Assembly (NCBI GenBank): GCA_965224575.1 | Contig: CBDCZQ010000006.1 | Span: 3,203,512 to 3,267,511, forward strand | Origin: QPIN01 sp965224575 | GTDB taxonomy: Bacteria > Pseudomonadota > Gammaproteobacteria > Methylococcales > Methylomonadaceae | DNA length: 64,000 bases | Direction: 5' to 3' | In this document: positions 9,553-18,026 of the stretch, piece after piece | How the letters are laid out: every line of letters starts with the position of its first letter | Position numbering within the stretch: the first letter of the stretch is position 1 | The notes under the pieces: model-generated | The model's database searches: none | Seen by the model: the letters and a program-made list of their open reading frames with translations, nothing else | What the model was told of the DNA's origin: nothing | Position numbers and translations under genes: made by a program

Positions 9553-9604
9553 GGGCACCTCTATTAATTGTAGGTTGGGCTAACAGCTCCACCGTTAACC
9601 CAAC
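9552..9604. repeat. Solo MITE end joined to REP-like unit A
   Basis: Bases 9552-9570 read AGGGCACCTCTATTAATTG, identical to the terminal inverted repeat of the MITE at 40506-40712. Unit A of the REP-like family follows immediately at 9570-9604. No second MITE end is seen nearby, so this is a remnant or solo end. Confidence 0.75.
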
Positions 9605-9663
9605 AGTAAAAGTTAAGTTGTTTATTAAGGAACCTCTGGTCAAGTCCAATTATTTTTAAGCTT

Positions 9664-11115
9664 ATGCGGAAAATCTTATCAAATCCAGTACTAATATTTA
9701 GTGTTATTGCACCACTCGTTTTAGGTTATTTTTATCTAGCACATGAGGTAGATCCTAAATTTGAAAGATTGGGTCGAGCATTAGCTGTGGCAATGATTAA
9801 TAGTTTAACTTTATTTGTGGTTGCCTGGTTTTTTTCAGGCACAGAACTTTTAAAAATCCTATTTATCAGTAATAAAGACAGACCTTCTGATCAATCTATT
9901 TCTACGCCTTTGATAATTGTTATATTTTCTTTGTTGTACTTACTTAATCTTCAATTGCTGCAACTTATTGTTGCACACAGTGAGCAGACAGTTCTTGATC
10001 GTGGTTTTATTGTTATTTTGCTGGCGGCTTTATTTTTAAAGGCTCATCAGTCGATTATCATTTGTTGTTTTGCATTTTTCATAAGACTGGGTTTTTATTT
10101 TTATCATGACCCTCAACAATTACCTTTATTATCAAATCCAAGGGTATTGCTTGAATATGATTGGTTGATTATTTATCCAGGTATTGTTGCAATATTGGCT
10201 GCTTTTCTAACAGGCTTACTTTGTCGTTATTATTTTATCAATCAGAAGGCTGTAACTATATCTCCCTGGATTGGTTTTACCCTTGCAATGATCATTGAGC
10301 CTATCTATCTTGGCGCATTGTTGAAACAAACTGATATAGAATTTGTCACTCTTGTATTAACTACAGAAACAGTACCAAATATTGTTGCTTTAGGTGGAAC
10401 CATGACGGTACTTTTATATATGTTGCATGGTTTACATGCTGATCTTGAACGCAGTCAAAATAAAAAGGCAGAATTGGCAGTTTTACAAGAAAATTTGCGT
10501 TATTTACGTGTACAAATGAATCCACATTTTTTATTTAATACGCTTAATACTATTAGTCATTTTATTTCTGAAAAACCTGCTTATGCCAAAGAATTATTAT
10601 TGGATTTTTCTGATATGTTTCGGCATGTTGTTCATGATGAAACTTTGCTTGTCTCTTTTGAAAAAGAATTAGAATTTGTTAAAATGTATGTTGGTCTGGA
10701 AATGGCTCGATTGGGTGGGCGGCTATCTATTAAATATGATGTTGATGAAAGTGCGCTGCCTATACAAATCCCGACGTTGACATTACAACCATTGGTTGAA
10801 AATGCTATTAAACACGGCTTTTCTGAAACGCACCAGAAAATTGAACTCAAATTTGCTTGTCTTGTTCAAGAAGATAAGCTTGTTATAAAAATTTTAGATA
10901 ATGGAAAAGGTATGTCTGATCCCATACAAATTAATAAAGGGGAGGGAATTGGGCTAAAAAATATTCGTAAAAGGCTACATCTATTATACGATGACGAGGC
11001 AAAAATACATATTCAGTCTGTTTTGGGGGAAGGATCTCGTGTTACAGTAGTTATACCAAGAAAAATTTCAATGCGACATATGGTTGAAGCTAAAATAACT
11101 GATGCCCCAGAATAA
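9664..11115 (+). CDS. LytS/BtsS-type sensor histidine kinase
   Basis: A membrane sensor kinase of 483 residues. Several transmembrane helices cover about residues 1-265, resembling a 5TM-LYT sensor module. The His_kinase domain follows, with the phospho-acceptor His288 in VQMNPHFLFNTLN. The ATPase domain has N-box LVENAIKHGF and G-boxes DNGKGMSD and GEGIGLKNIRKRL. It would sense a small extracellular signal and phosphorylate the LytTR regulator encoded next, whose start lies 14 bases before this gene's stop. The ligand cannot be read from sequence. Confidence 0.9.
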   Translation: MRKILSNPVLIFSVIAPLVLGYFYLAHEVDPKFERLGRALAVAMINSLTLFVVAWFFSGTELLKILFISNKDRPSDQSISTPLIIVIFSLLYLLNLQLLQLIVAHSEQTVLDRGFIVILLAALFLKAHQSIIICCFAFFIRLGFYFYHDPQQLPLLSNPRVLLEYDWLIIYPGIVAILAAFLTGLLCRYYFINQKAVTISPWIGFTLAMIIEPIYLGALLKQTDIEFVTLVLTTETVPNIVALGGTMTVLLYMLHGLHADLERSQNKKAELAVLQENLRYLRVQMNPHFLFNTLNTISHFISEKPAYAKELLLDFSDMFRHVVHDETLLVSFEKELEFVKMYVGLEMARLGGRLSIKYDVDESALPIQIPTLTLQPLVENAIKHGFSETHQKIELKFACLVQEDKLVIKILDNGKGMSDPIQINKGEGIGLKNIRKRLHLLYDDEAKIHIQSVLGEGSRVTVVIPRKISMRHMVEAKITDAPE

Positions 11116-11884
11116 TCTACTACCTTCCATTTTAATAGTCGATGATGAAATTCCTTCGAGGTCCGAATTAATTCGAATTATTAAACAGATTAATAGTGAT
11201 TTTCCTATATATGAAGCGGAAAGTGGTAAAGAAGCCGTTAGTCAATTAGACCAAATTAATTGCGATATTGTTTTTCTGGATATTCAACTTTGCGACCAAA
11301 ATGGAATGCAACTAGCGGAAAAATTACTACAACGACCTGATCCTCCTGTTATTATCATGGCAACAGCGCATGATGAATATGCAATGAAAGGATTTGAGCT
11401 TAATGTGACGGATTATATTTTAAAGCCCTTTCGGAGTAAATGGGTTGAAAAAGCCCTAGATAAAGCAATTTCTAATATTCAAGCTAAGACAAGCGGTACT
11501 TTAGAAATAGAAAATATACTTCGCCGTTTTTCTAATAAAACAGACAATATTGATAAGTTATGGGCTGAAAGAGAAAATGGCAGTCGCTTAATGATTAACT
11601 ATTCAGATATTCAGTGGATAGGAGCAAAGAATAAAAAAGTTTTTATTATGCTTAATCAAGAGGAACTAAGAGTTAGAGCTACTTTATCAGAATTATCAGA
11701 ACGATTACCTAATGATACCTTTATCAGAGTACATAAAACTTATATTATTAATATTAATTTTGTAAGAGAATTAATCCCTTGGGATAGCCATGCAATGACA
11801 TTAGTCATGAGTGATAAAGAAGCGACAGAAATTCCGGTAGGACGTGGTTATGCTAACAAGTTAAAACTTCTTGTCGGTTGGTAG
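11102..11884 (+). CDS. LytTR-family response regulator
   Basis: A response regulator of 260 residues. The receiver domain (about 8-125) has the acidic pair Asp14-Asp15, phosphorylation site Asp60 in VFLDIQL, and Lys108 in ILKPF. The C-terminal LytTR DNA-binding domain (about 155-258) has the family pattern WIGAKNKKVFIML, FIRVHKTYIININFV and IPVGRGYANKLK. It overlaps the kinase gene by 14 bases. LytTR proteins usually bind paired direct repeats, and such a pair lies 7 and 38 bases after this gene. Confidence 0.92.
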   Translation: MPQNNLLPSILIVDDEIPSRSELIRIIKQINSDFPIYEAESGKEAVSQLDQINCDIVFLDIQLCDQNGMQLAEKLLQRPDPPVIIMATAHDEYAMKGFELNVTDYILKPFRSKWVEKALDKAISNIQAKTSGTLEIENILRRFSNKTDNIDKLWAERENGSRLMINYSDIQWIGAKNKKVFIMLNQEELRVRATLSELSERLPNDTFIRVHKTYIININFVRELIPWDSHAMTLVMSDKEATEIPVGRGYANKLKLLVGW

Positions 11885-11890
11885 GGGCGG

Positions 11891-11931
11891 TTGTCACAAA
11901 ATAAGGTTATTTATCGCTAAATTGTCACAAA
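11891..11931. promoter_or_regulatory. Paired direct repeats TTGTCACAAA, candidate operator
   Basis: TTGTCACAAA occurs at 11891-11900 and again at 11922-11931, 31 bp apart or three helical turns. Each copy is itself nearly palindromic (TTGTcACAA). The pair lies between the LytTR gene and a hairpin-rich stretch that ends in a terminator. It could be a binding site for the adjacent LytTR regulator; this is inference. Confidence 0.4.
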
Positions 11932-11989
11932 TTTGTATTTTTAAGCTAAAGTTATACTAACTCCAATGAATACTTCCGTTGGTTGTTAG

Positions 11990-12068
11990 CTAGGGGTGTT
12001 GCCCTAGTTTAGTTATACAAATGTAAAAGGGGCTGGTTCATTTCTGAGATGTTCCAGCCCATTTTTTT
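11990..12068 (+). ncRNA. Candidate small RNA with two hairpins and intrinsic terminator
   Basis: A hairpin with arms CTAGGG (11990-11995) and CCCTAG (12002-12007) is followed by a terminator with arms GGGCTGG (12030-12036) and CCAGCCC (12054-12060) and a run of seven T (12062-12068). A TTATACT-like -10 box lies near 11952. The stretch has no reading frame of note. It may simply be the 3' end of the kinase-regulator transcript, but the extra hairpin and upstream repeat pair favour a separate short RNA. Confidence 0.4.
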
Positions 12069-12102
12069 GTCTTTCTTTAAGAAGCCGCTAACCAACCCTC
12101 GC

Positions 12103-12138
12103 GTAGGTTAGGCTAACAGCTCTATCGTTAACCTAACA
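12103..12138. repeat. REP-like unit A variant
   Basis: Variant palindrome with arms GTTAGGCTAACAG and ATCGTTAACCTAAC. The same variant recurs at 29177. It is the only other recognisable element in the 325-bp gap after the LytTR gene. Confidence 0.75.
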
Positions 12139-12209
12139 TTTTCAGTTATACCGTTTCTTCACTTTTAATCAGACCTCTCTAAAAGTTATTCCTTTTTAAC
12201 AACTATTTT

Positions 12210-12782
12210 ATGAAAGAACTATTTATTGTTGAGGGGAAGTCTGCTGCAAGTACTATCCGACAAGCAATGCATAAGCTAACTCAGGATGTTCTTGCTTGCC
12301 AGGGAAAACTGATCAATGTTGAAAAGGCTTCCTTTGCTAAAGTATTGGCTAACCCATCTTGCCAAAAAATTTTTCAAATACTAGCCTGTGGCATTAAAAA
12401 AGATTGTAAGCCTGATAAGTTAGTGTTTTCTCAAATATTGATTTTAACTGATCCTGATTTTGATGGTACTCATGCTCGTCTGTTATTATTAAAATTATTT
12501 CAGCACTATCTTAATCCATTGATTCAAGAGGGGCTTGTTTCTATTATCACTCCACCGTTATTTCGTATTGCCGAGTTACATTCAACCCATTATCAATATG
12601 CTTGGGATGAAGAACAAAGGTTTCTGTTACTGAAAAACATGGCAGATTCTGATAACATCGAAATTACACGATTTAAAGGCGTAGCGCAATTTTCTAAAAT
12701 AGAATGTTATAAATTGCTGTTAGATCCAAACAGCCGAAAACAAATTATTTTAGAAATGACTAAGGACATCTCTATTGATTGA
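12210..12782 (+). CDS. Stand-alone GyrB/ParE-type TOPRIM domain protein
   Basis: A protein of 190 residues that corresponds to only the TOPRIM part of type IIA topoisomerase B subunits. It keeps the catalytic Glu8 (FIVEGKSAAS; EGDSAGG in GyrB), the KLINVEKA block, the CGI turn, the metal triad Asp81, Asp83, Asp85 (TDPDFDGTHAR) and the PPLFRI end. There is no ATPase, transducer or C-terminal DNA-gate domain. It has its own ATG and a spacer with a repeat upstream, so it looks like an independent gene, not a gyrB end. The last codons (KDISID and stop) come from the terminal repeat of a MITE, so the original C-terminus was different. The function is unknown. Confidence 0.75.
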   Translation: MKELFIVEGKSAASTIRQAMHKLTQDVLACQGKLINVEKASFAKVLANPSCQKIFQILACGIKKDCKPDKLVFSQILILTDPDFDGTHARLLLLKLFQHYLNPLIQEGLVSIITPPLFRIAELHSTHYQYAWDEEQRFLLLKNMADSDNIEITRFKGVAQFSKIECYKLLLDPNSRKQIILEMTKDISID

Positions 12783-12920
12783 TGAATGGAAAATTGATCC
12801 ACAATATCCAATCGCTGCGTTGAAATACTTTGCAATAGCCTGCTATTACGTGCAGATTTCGCCTTGATCTTGAATATTTTGGTTCTCAATTTTCTCATCC
12901 CCAATTTATAGAGATGCCCT
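12763..12920 (-). mobile_element. MITE, 158 bp, inserted at the end of the TOPRIM gene
   Basis: The element has imperfect terminal inverted repeats AGGACATCTCTATTGATTG (12763-12781) and its partner at 12902-12920. The inner part, read on the minus strand, closely matches the MITE at 40506-40712, including the stretch around AAGATCAAGGCGAAATC. No protein gene of its own is apparent; a short open frame inside it is a by-product. It ends 8 bases before the SRAP gene. Confidence 0.75.
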
Positions 12921-12928
12921 AAAAAATA

Positions 12929-13597
12929 ATGCCTAGCCGATACAACATTAACAATGATGAATCAATGCATCGCTTGCTATCGGAGTTGAATGTTGATTTA
13001 GGTCCTTTACCGATTCGTTATAATTTAGCACCGACAGATCAAGTGCCAGTCATCCATCAGTGGGAAGGCCAGCGCCTTATTAGTGATATGCGCTGGTGGT
13101 TAGTGCCTCATTGGAGTAGTGGGCCATCCACACAATATCCACTATTTAATGCTCGGTTTGAAAACCTGGAAAATAGCCGTGCCTTCCAGGGATGTTTTCG
13201 TCATAAACGTTGTGTTATTCCTGCACATTCTTTTGTTGAATGGCAGCGTAATGGAGAAGATAAAACCCCTTTTTTATTTAAAGCTGTCGATCAAGCTATG
13301 GCTTTTGCAGGGTTGTGGGATTATTGGTCAGATGGAGTTGAACACATTTTGTCTTGTGCCATTATAACTACTCAATCTGCACTCAATTTTGAACCATTCT
13401 CTCCTAGAATGCCTGTTTTATTATCACCAGAAGATGCTGAACTATGGCTAGATAAAGAACAAGATACAACTATGTTTTATCCTTTATTTGAATCTTTATT
13501 ACCTTATCGCATAGAAGCGGTTGCTATTGATTCCCAGTATGGATATGCTCATATTAAAAATGAACCTATCGTAATAGGTGATAGTTTTATTTTTTAG
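12929..13597 (+). CDS. SRAP (YedK/HMCES-like) protein lacking Cys2 and the catalytic His
   Basis: A protein of 222 residues with the SRAP fold: YNLAPTDQVPVI, WWLVPHW, FNAR (Asn74), RCVIPAHSFVEW (Glu104), GLWDYW, IITT and RMPVLL. SRAP proteins form a covalent thiazolidine crosslink with abasic sites in single-stranded DNA through Cys2. Here residue 2 is proline (MPSRY instead of MCGRY), and the His normally two residues before RMP is serine (Ser158). Asn74 and Glu104 remain. The only plausible start is the ATG at 12929, since an upstream ATG at 12913 runs into a stop. It would bind DNA without crosslinking, or is decaying. The upstream MITE may have replaced its promoter. Confidence 0.85.
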   Translation: MPSRYNINNDESMHRLLSELNVDLGPLPIRYNLAPTDQVPVIHQWEGQRLISDMRWWLVPHWSSGPSTQYPLFNARFENLENSRAFQGCFRHKRCVIPAHSFVEWQRNGEDKTPFLFKAVDQAMAFAGLWDYWSDGVEHILSCAIITTQSALNFEPFSPRMPVLLSPEDAELWLDKEQDTTMFYPLFESLLPYRIEAVAIDSQYGYAHIKNEPIVIGDSFIF

Positions 13598-13670
13598 CAG
13601 GTTTAATCAAAAAAAAATGTTGCTTGCTGTATAGTTAAAATTATATTTATTCAAAATTAAGAAGTGTGAG

Positions 13671-15272
13671 ATGCAAATAGCAGAAGACTATGCCATGCCA
13701 GTTCGCGGCGAATTAGGTGGGGCTTTCGCAAGAGTTAATGATTTTAACGATGAATTTTTTATTCGATGGGGAAAGATAGACTTTGACGTCTTTCAAGGGT
13801 CTCATATCAATTTAAAAATTATCTTAAAGGTTTATAGTAACGATAACATATGTGAAACTTATGTTATTGATACTGATGCTTATAATATTGAATGGAACAG
13901 ACATACGAGAAGTTCTCGCGATTTTTATATTCACCCTTTTTCTAGTAATTTTGGTCAGGTCAACTGTGTTAAATTTTCATTTATAGTTCATGTTAATGAG
14001 CAGTCCATTGCCTCGGATAGAGAATATATTTTTATGGATTGGCCACAGTTGCAAAGTAACCCTGATGAACATCAGTTCTATCAAATTTCAGCCGAGCATT
14101 CATCTCAAAACCATTACAGAACTTATGAACTAAATGCGAGTGAATTACAAAGTGATGTTGATTGGTTTAATCACCATTTTGAATCACTAGAAGTGGTGCC
14201 AAAATTTACCAAAGGCCAACCTGATCATCCTTACCACCCTAAAAGTTATATTCATCATCTGATCGATAAAGTCATACGAACCAAACATGAAAATGATGAA
14301 AGGTTATGTACAATTAAGGTAAGCGTTGATTGTATTGATGATGATGACTTTGTTGCCCATTTAGTTCATGCTAGTGAGCAAGGCGTTTGGGTTCAATGTG
14401 TTGTTGATTGGCGAAAAATGACCCTAACTAATAATGATAGTTATGCTCGCTTAAAACGGACAGGAATTGAATTAATTGGGGTTGTTTGTAGCCCAGACCA
14501 TCATTTGATTGAAGTAGAACCTGATATGCACACTAAATTCATTATCTTTAATGATGAAGATTGTATTTTGGGTTCGTTTAATATTACTTTTGGCCGATGG
14601 TGGGCTAATTGGGAATCAGGGATGACATTTCACTCCAAAGGGGTTTGTCGTCTGTTGGATAATATTTTCCAAAGCCAACGGGGTGGTGTTATTCAAAAAT
14701 ATGGTGTTGATCCTTTTAGTCATTTTAATTTGTTATACACTTTTGGGCGACACACTATTGAAAATGGAAGTGATTTTCTTCCTCATCATGCAATTCTTGC
14801 AGAAATTAATCGTGCAAATCATTCAATTAAAATTACTTTATTTTTGATTGGTGAATTGCTAGGCGACCACCATGATAGTGTTATTACTGCATTAATAAAT
14901 GCTAAAAATAGAGGCGTGGATGTTCACCTTCTGTTAAATGGACATTTGGCCAGACAAGGAAAGGTAGGCGTAGAACGGTCAATGGAAGATGAGTTAAATT
15001 GTCCGCTTTTACCCGTTGTAGATAGATTAAAATCTGAGGGTGTAGCTGTGGGGCTGGTTTATGGAAAAGACGACCATGATGTGCCTTACTCCCCCATTCA
15101 TTCAAAATACTGCATTATTGATGAATATATTGTAATAGATGGAAGTTTTAACTGGTACAATACATCAGTTTTCTCACATGACATTGTTGTGATTGTAGCT
15201 AATCATGAGGTTGCAAAGCCTTATTTACATGAGTTTCAGGAAATTCAGGATTTGTTACGAATTATTTACTAA
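13671..15272 (+). CDS. Two-HKD phospholipase D-like protein with N-terminal beta domain
   Basis: A protein of 533 residues. Residues 1-125 look like a beta-sandwich. Two PLD half-sites follow: MHTKFIIFNDEDCILGSFN (about 287-305) and IHSKYCIIDEYIVIDGSFN (about 478-496), each with HxK and the downstream GSFN. The pair would form one active site for phosphodiester cleavage or transfer. No signal peptide is seen, so it is probably cytosolic. PLD-like proteins of this type include nucleases and lipid enzymes, and the substrate cannot be told. An AAGAAG ribosome site lies 9-14 bases upstream. Confidence 0.8.
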   Translation: MQIAEDYAMPVRGELGGAFARVNDFNDEFFIRWGKIDFDVFQGSHINLKIILKVYSNDNICETYVIDTDAYNIEWNRHTRSSRDFYIHPFSSNFGQVNCVKFSFIVHVNEQSIASDREYIFMDWPQLQSNPDEHQFYQISAEHSSQNHYRTYELNASELQSDVDWFNHHFESLEVVPKFTKGQPDHPYHPKSYIHHLIDKVIRTKHENDERLCTIKVSVDCIDDDDFVAHLVHASEQGVWVQCVVDWRKMTLTNNDSYARLKRTGIELIGVVCSPDHHLIEVEPDMHTKFIIFNDEDCILGSFNITFGRWWANWESGMTFHSKGVCRLLDNIFQSQRGGVIQKYGVDPFSHFNLLYTFGRHTIENGSDFLPHHAILAEINRANHSIKITLFLIGELLGDHHDSVITALINAKNRGVDVHLLLNGHLARQGKVGVERSMEDELNCPLLPVVDRLKSEGVAVGLVYGKDDHDVPYSPIHSKYCIIDEYIVIDGSFNWYNTSVFSHDIVVIVANHEVAKPYLHEFQEIQDLLRIIY

Positions 15273-15391
15273 TACCCTATGGGTTGAAAGCTTAAATTCA
15301 ATAACTGTCGTAGGCTGATGATATGGACTCCTCTACCTCCACGGCGTCATATGCACCAACTATTTTAAAAACGAAATAAAGAGGAGCCCGA

Positions 15392-15490
15392 ATGAATCAT
15401 AGTGTAATTGATTTAGATATAGCAAAAAATGTATTTTACATGTACAGTTTTGGAGTAGATAACAAGGAAATAAAGAAAAAATGGAATTAA
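15392..15490 (+). pseudogene. IS110-family transposase, N-terminal remnant
   Basis: A 32-codon reading frame begins MNHSVIDLDIAKNVF, matching the start of IS110-family DEDD transposases (consensus around GIDLAKNVF), and stops after IKKKWN. The upstream sequence has GAGGAGCCC before the ATG, as often seen in such elements, with an inverse match ACTCCTCT at about 15328. The rest of the transposase is missing. It occupies most of the 251-bp gap between the PLD and sulfotransferase-like genes. Confidence 0.65.
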
Positions 15491-15523
15491 TATTCGGCTT
15501 TTATTTTAAGAAGGAACCATATT

Positions 15524-16363
15524 ATGAAGAGAAAAATTAGTTACTTTTTTGGCAATTTATTTGGCAAGAATTATTACAAAATTCTTATTTATTTGAAATT
15601 ATGGTTTTCAGGTAATCAGTCACCAGTACTTATTTGGCAAATGGGAAAAGTTGGTTCAAAGACAATTGCAGATTCTCTATTACAAAGTGGTTATCAGGGG
15701 GCTATATTCCACAAACATGCATTAAGTGATAACCTTATTTTTTCTGGTGAAGGATTTAAACGAGCAAAGAGCCAGGGTAATAAATCCTATCTATACAATC
15801 AAGTGCTTAGGGATGTTGTGCTAAGAAAAGATAGTCGATGGAATTGGAAGATAATATCACTTACTCGTGAACCTATAAGCCGTAATATTTCAGCATTTTT
15901 TCAGAATTTAGATATATATTTTCCTGATTATAATAGAAATGATAGCAAATATAATTCCCAAGAAATAATAAGAGTTTTTTTTCAAGATTTTACTCATAAT
16001 CGGGTGCTTGATTGGTTTGATAATGAAATTAAAGCTCTACTTGATCTAGATATCTACGCTATACCCTTTGATAAAGAACGTGGCTATCAAGTATATTCTA
16101 GTGATAACTTTAGTGTCTTAGTTATAAAAATGGAAAAGATTACGGATGTGGCTTCAGAGGCCATGTGCCAGTATTTAAAAATAGATCATATCAACTTATC
16201 AGATTCTAATAAAAGTGATGATAAATTCTATTCTAAAATTTATAGAGAAGTAAAAGACAACATCCTTATACCCGAAGATTATCTCACTACAATGTATGAA
16301 TCAAAATATTGCAAACATTTCTATTTAAATAAAGAAATTAAGGTATTTAGAGATAAATGGTAA
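15524..16363 (+). CDS. Sulfotransferase-like / putative capsular polysaccharide synthesis protein
   Basis: A protein of 279 residues with a phosphosulfate-binding-like loop WQMGKVGSKTIADSL (about residues 38-52) and a second motif SLTREPISRNISAFFQNL (about 116-133), as in the PF10364 capsular polysaccharide family that resembles sulfotransferases. It probably modifies a surface sugar using PAPS. It stands alone between two IS remnants, so it may have arrived with mobile DNA. An AAGAAGGAAC ribosome site precedes the ATG. Confidence 0.65.
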   Translation: MKRKISYFFGNLFGKNYYKILIYLKLWFSGNQSPVLIWQMGKVGSKTIADSLLQSGYQGAIFHKHALSDNLIFSGEGFKRAKSQGNKSYLYNQVLRDVVLRKDSRWNWKIISLTREPISRNISAFFQNLDIYFPDYNRNDSKYNSQEIIRVFFQDFTHNRVLDWFDNEIKALLDLDIYAIPFDKERGYQVYSSDNFSVLVIKMEKITDVASEAMCQYLKIDHINLSDSNKSDDKFYSKIYREVKDNILIPEDYLTTMYESKYCKHFYLNKEIKVFRDKW

Positions 16364-16599
16364 ACTACATATATAAAAGTAGGCATATTATATCAGAACT
16401 GCTTTAAGGTTCTAAAAGTAATTCCGTATTGTTAATTGTCTAATGTTGGAAAATTAAATAAAGAAAGAAGGATAGGAATTTTAATACCCTTTATCAGCTT
16501 AGGTGCTACAGTTCCCCTGCATAACCCGGGGAAGAGTATTTTCCAATTAACAAATGAGTCTGAACAGTCCATTTAATCCAGATCTAAAAATCAGGCTTT

Positions 16600-16884
16600 C
16601 GCTGAAAATCAGGGAAACGGAGCGATAGCGAAGTGATGATTTTTAGTCCGCAGTAGGCAACAGGGAAATTTGCAGATTCGACGTGTGCGATAGCACGCGA
16701 GAGAAGCAAAAATTTTTTCCCGATAAGCCGTCAAGTCAGTGAGGTAAGTTTTAACGGAGCGGCTTTTGTGCGGAGTTGAAACTGGACGCAGGACGTACTG
16801 TGGCACTCGATTAAGTCGCCCGAGCGGAATGAATCTTTGGACATGGATGTCCCAAGGTGATATATAGCGAGGATGGCGCGCCAG
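16600..16884 (-). repeat. 285-bp repeat, copy 1 (complete)
   Basis: This stretch from CGCTGAAAATCAGG to GGCGCGCCAG is essentially identical to 17742-18026. It is visibly richer in G+C than its surroundings. It contains short hairpins, such as GGACAT/ATGTCC around 16840-16853 and GTGC/GCAC around 16686-16697. It follows the C-terminal half of the integrase-core transposase. Its minus frame stays open and extends the transposase by about 90 codons, which is probably fortuitous. Confidence 0.85.
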
Positions 16885-17741
16885 TTTCTGTTCATTTATT
16901 TGTTTAAAGAGTTGCTTTTTAGCAAGGTTCATTTGGTCAGTAAATTTATTATCGCTCATCTCATAAGCATCTTTATCTAATTGCTCAAAGGATAGAGATT
17001 CTTTTAGATAGTTTTCAGCCTGTTCCAGCGATTTTAGCTTTTCATAAGGCGTCATCATCTTATCATAGCGATATTTCTTCCTTTGTTTTCCTTTTTCATC
17101 AGTGACAATGGTTGGGAAATAGCAAGGGCGGTGGTCATTGAGAAAAGGGTTGAGATATTCTCTATTAAAGACATTAAGTTCATCTGCCCAATGCTGTTCT
17201 ATATGGCTATAGCCAAAGGTTTTACGGACGACTGAAGCATTTTTACTTTCTGCCAATGCATTATCATTGCTCTGCCTTGAGCGAGATTTAGTGAGTTCAA
17301 TATGCAGTTTATTCAGCAGTTTAGCCACTTGATGATTAATATATTCCGAGCCATTATCCGCATGAAATCCGCTGATGTCGAAAGGAAAGGTTTCAAGCAT
17401 TTCTGTTAAAACAGGGATCAAAAACTGTTCACTGATTCGGCTACAAGACAGCACCACTTCATATTGAGTGACTTCATCCACCGCATTGATATGATAAACA
17501 CCTTTCATACCGTCTTGATCGCCTTGATGAACAGTGTCTACCCGAATATAGCCAGGTTTCCCTTCTGCATTGGGTTGACGTCTTTCACCAATAGCCACCT
17601 GTCTAGACTTGGTTTTCTCAAACGTTCTTCGCTGTTTTTGATAGTCTGTAGAACCGCGAATATTGTAGAGATGAGACACTGAAATGTGAGCAATATTTTC
17701 ATATTCTGTTTCATCAAAGACTGAAAAGGCACGTTCACAAA
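16885..17741 (-). pseudogene. Integrase-core transposase, C-terminal half
   Basis: The frame resumes with CERAFSVFDETEYENIAHIS at 17740 and continues through the catalytic core. The first Asp is in YIRVDTVHQGDQDG, the second in GFHADNGSEYIN and the Glu in ALAESKNASVVRK. The C-terminal part has TPYEKLKSL and AYEMSDNKF. The coding sequence breaks at 16885, where a copy of the 285-bp repeat begins, so the natural C-terminus is lost. The family is rve/DDE, ISNCY-like; the exact IS group was not assigned. Confidence 0.85.
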
Positions 17742-18026
17742 CGCTGAAAATCAGGGAAACGGAGCGATAGCGAAGTGATGATTTTTAGTCCGCAGTAGGC
17801 AACAGGGAAATTTGCAGATTCGACGTGTGCGATAGCACGCGAGAGAAGCAAAAATTTTTTCCCGATAAGCCGTCAAGTCAGTGAGGTAAGTTTTAACGGA
17901 GCGGCTTTTGTGCGGAGTTGAAACTGGACGCAGGACGTACTGTGGCACTCGATTAAGTCGCCCGAGCGGAATGAATCTTTGGACATGGATGTCCCAAGGT
18001 GATATATAGCGAGGATGGCGCGCCAG
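17742..18026 (-). repeat. 285-bp repeat, copy 2 (complete)
   Basis: Same 285 bp as copy 1. Its right edge (CCAG at 18023-18026) abuts the broken IS110 transposase and its left edge abuts the C half of the integrase-core transposase. The identical edges of copies 1 and 2, next to unrelated flanks, define the unit. Confidence 0.85.

Noticed and set aside
16600..16884. Genuine 90-residue C-terminal domain of the transposases
   Set aside because: The same peptide is attached to two unrelated transposases because the 285-bp repeat was inserted in both; natural relatives of the integrase-core protein end differently.
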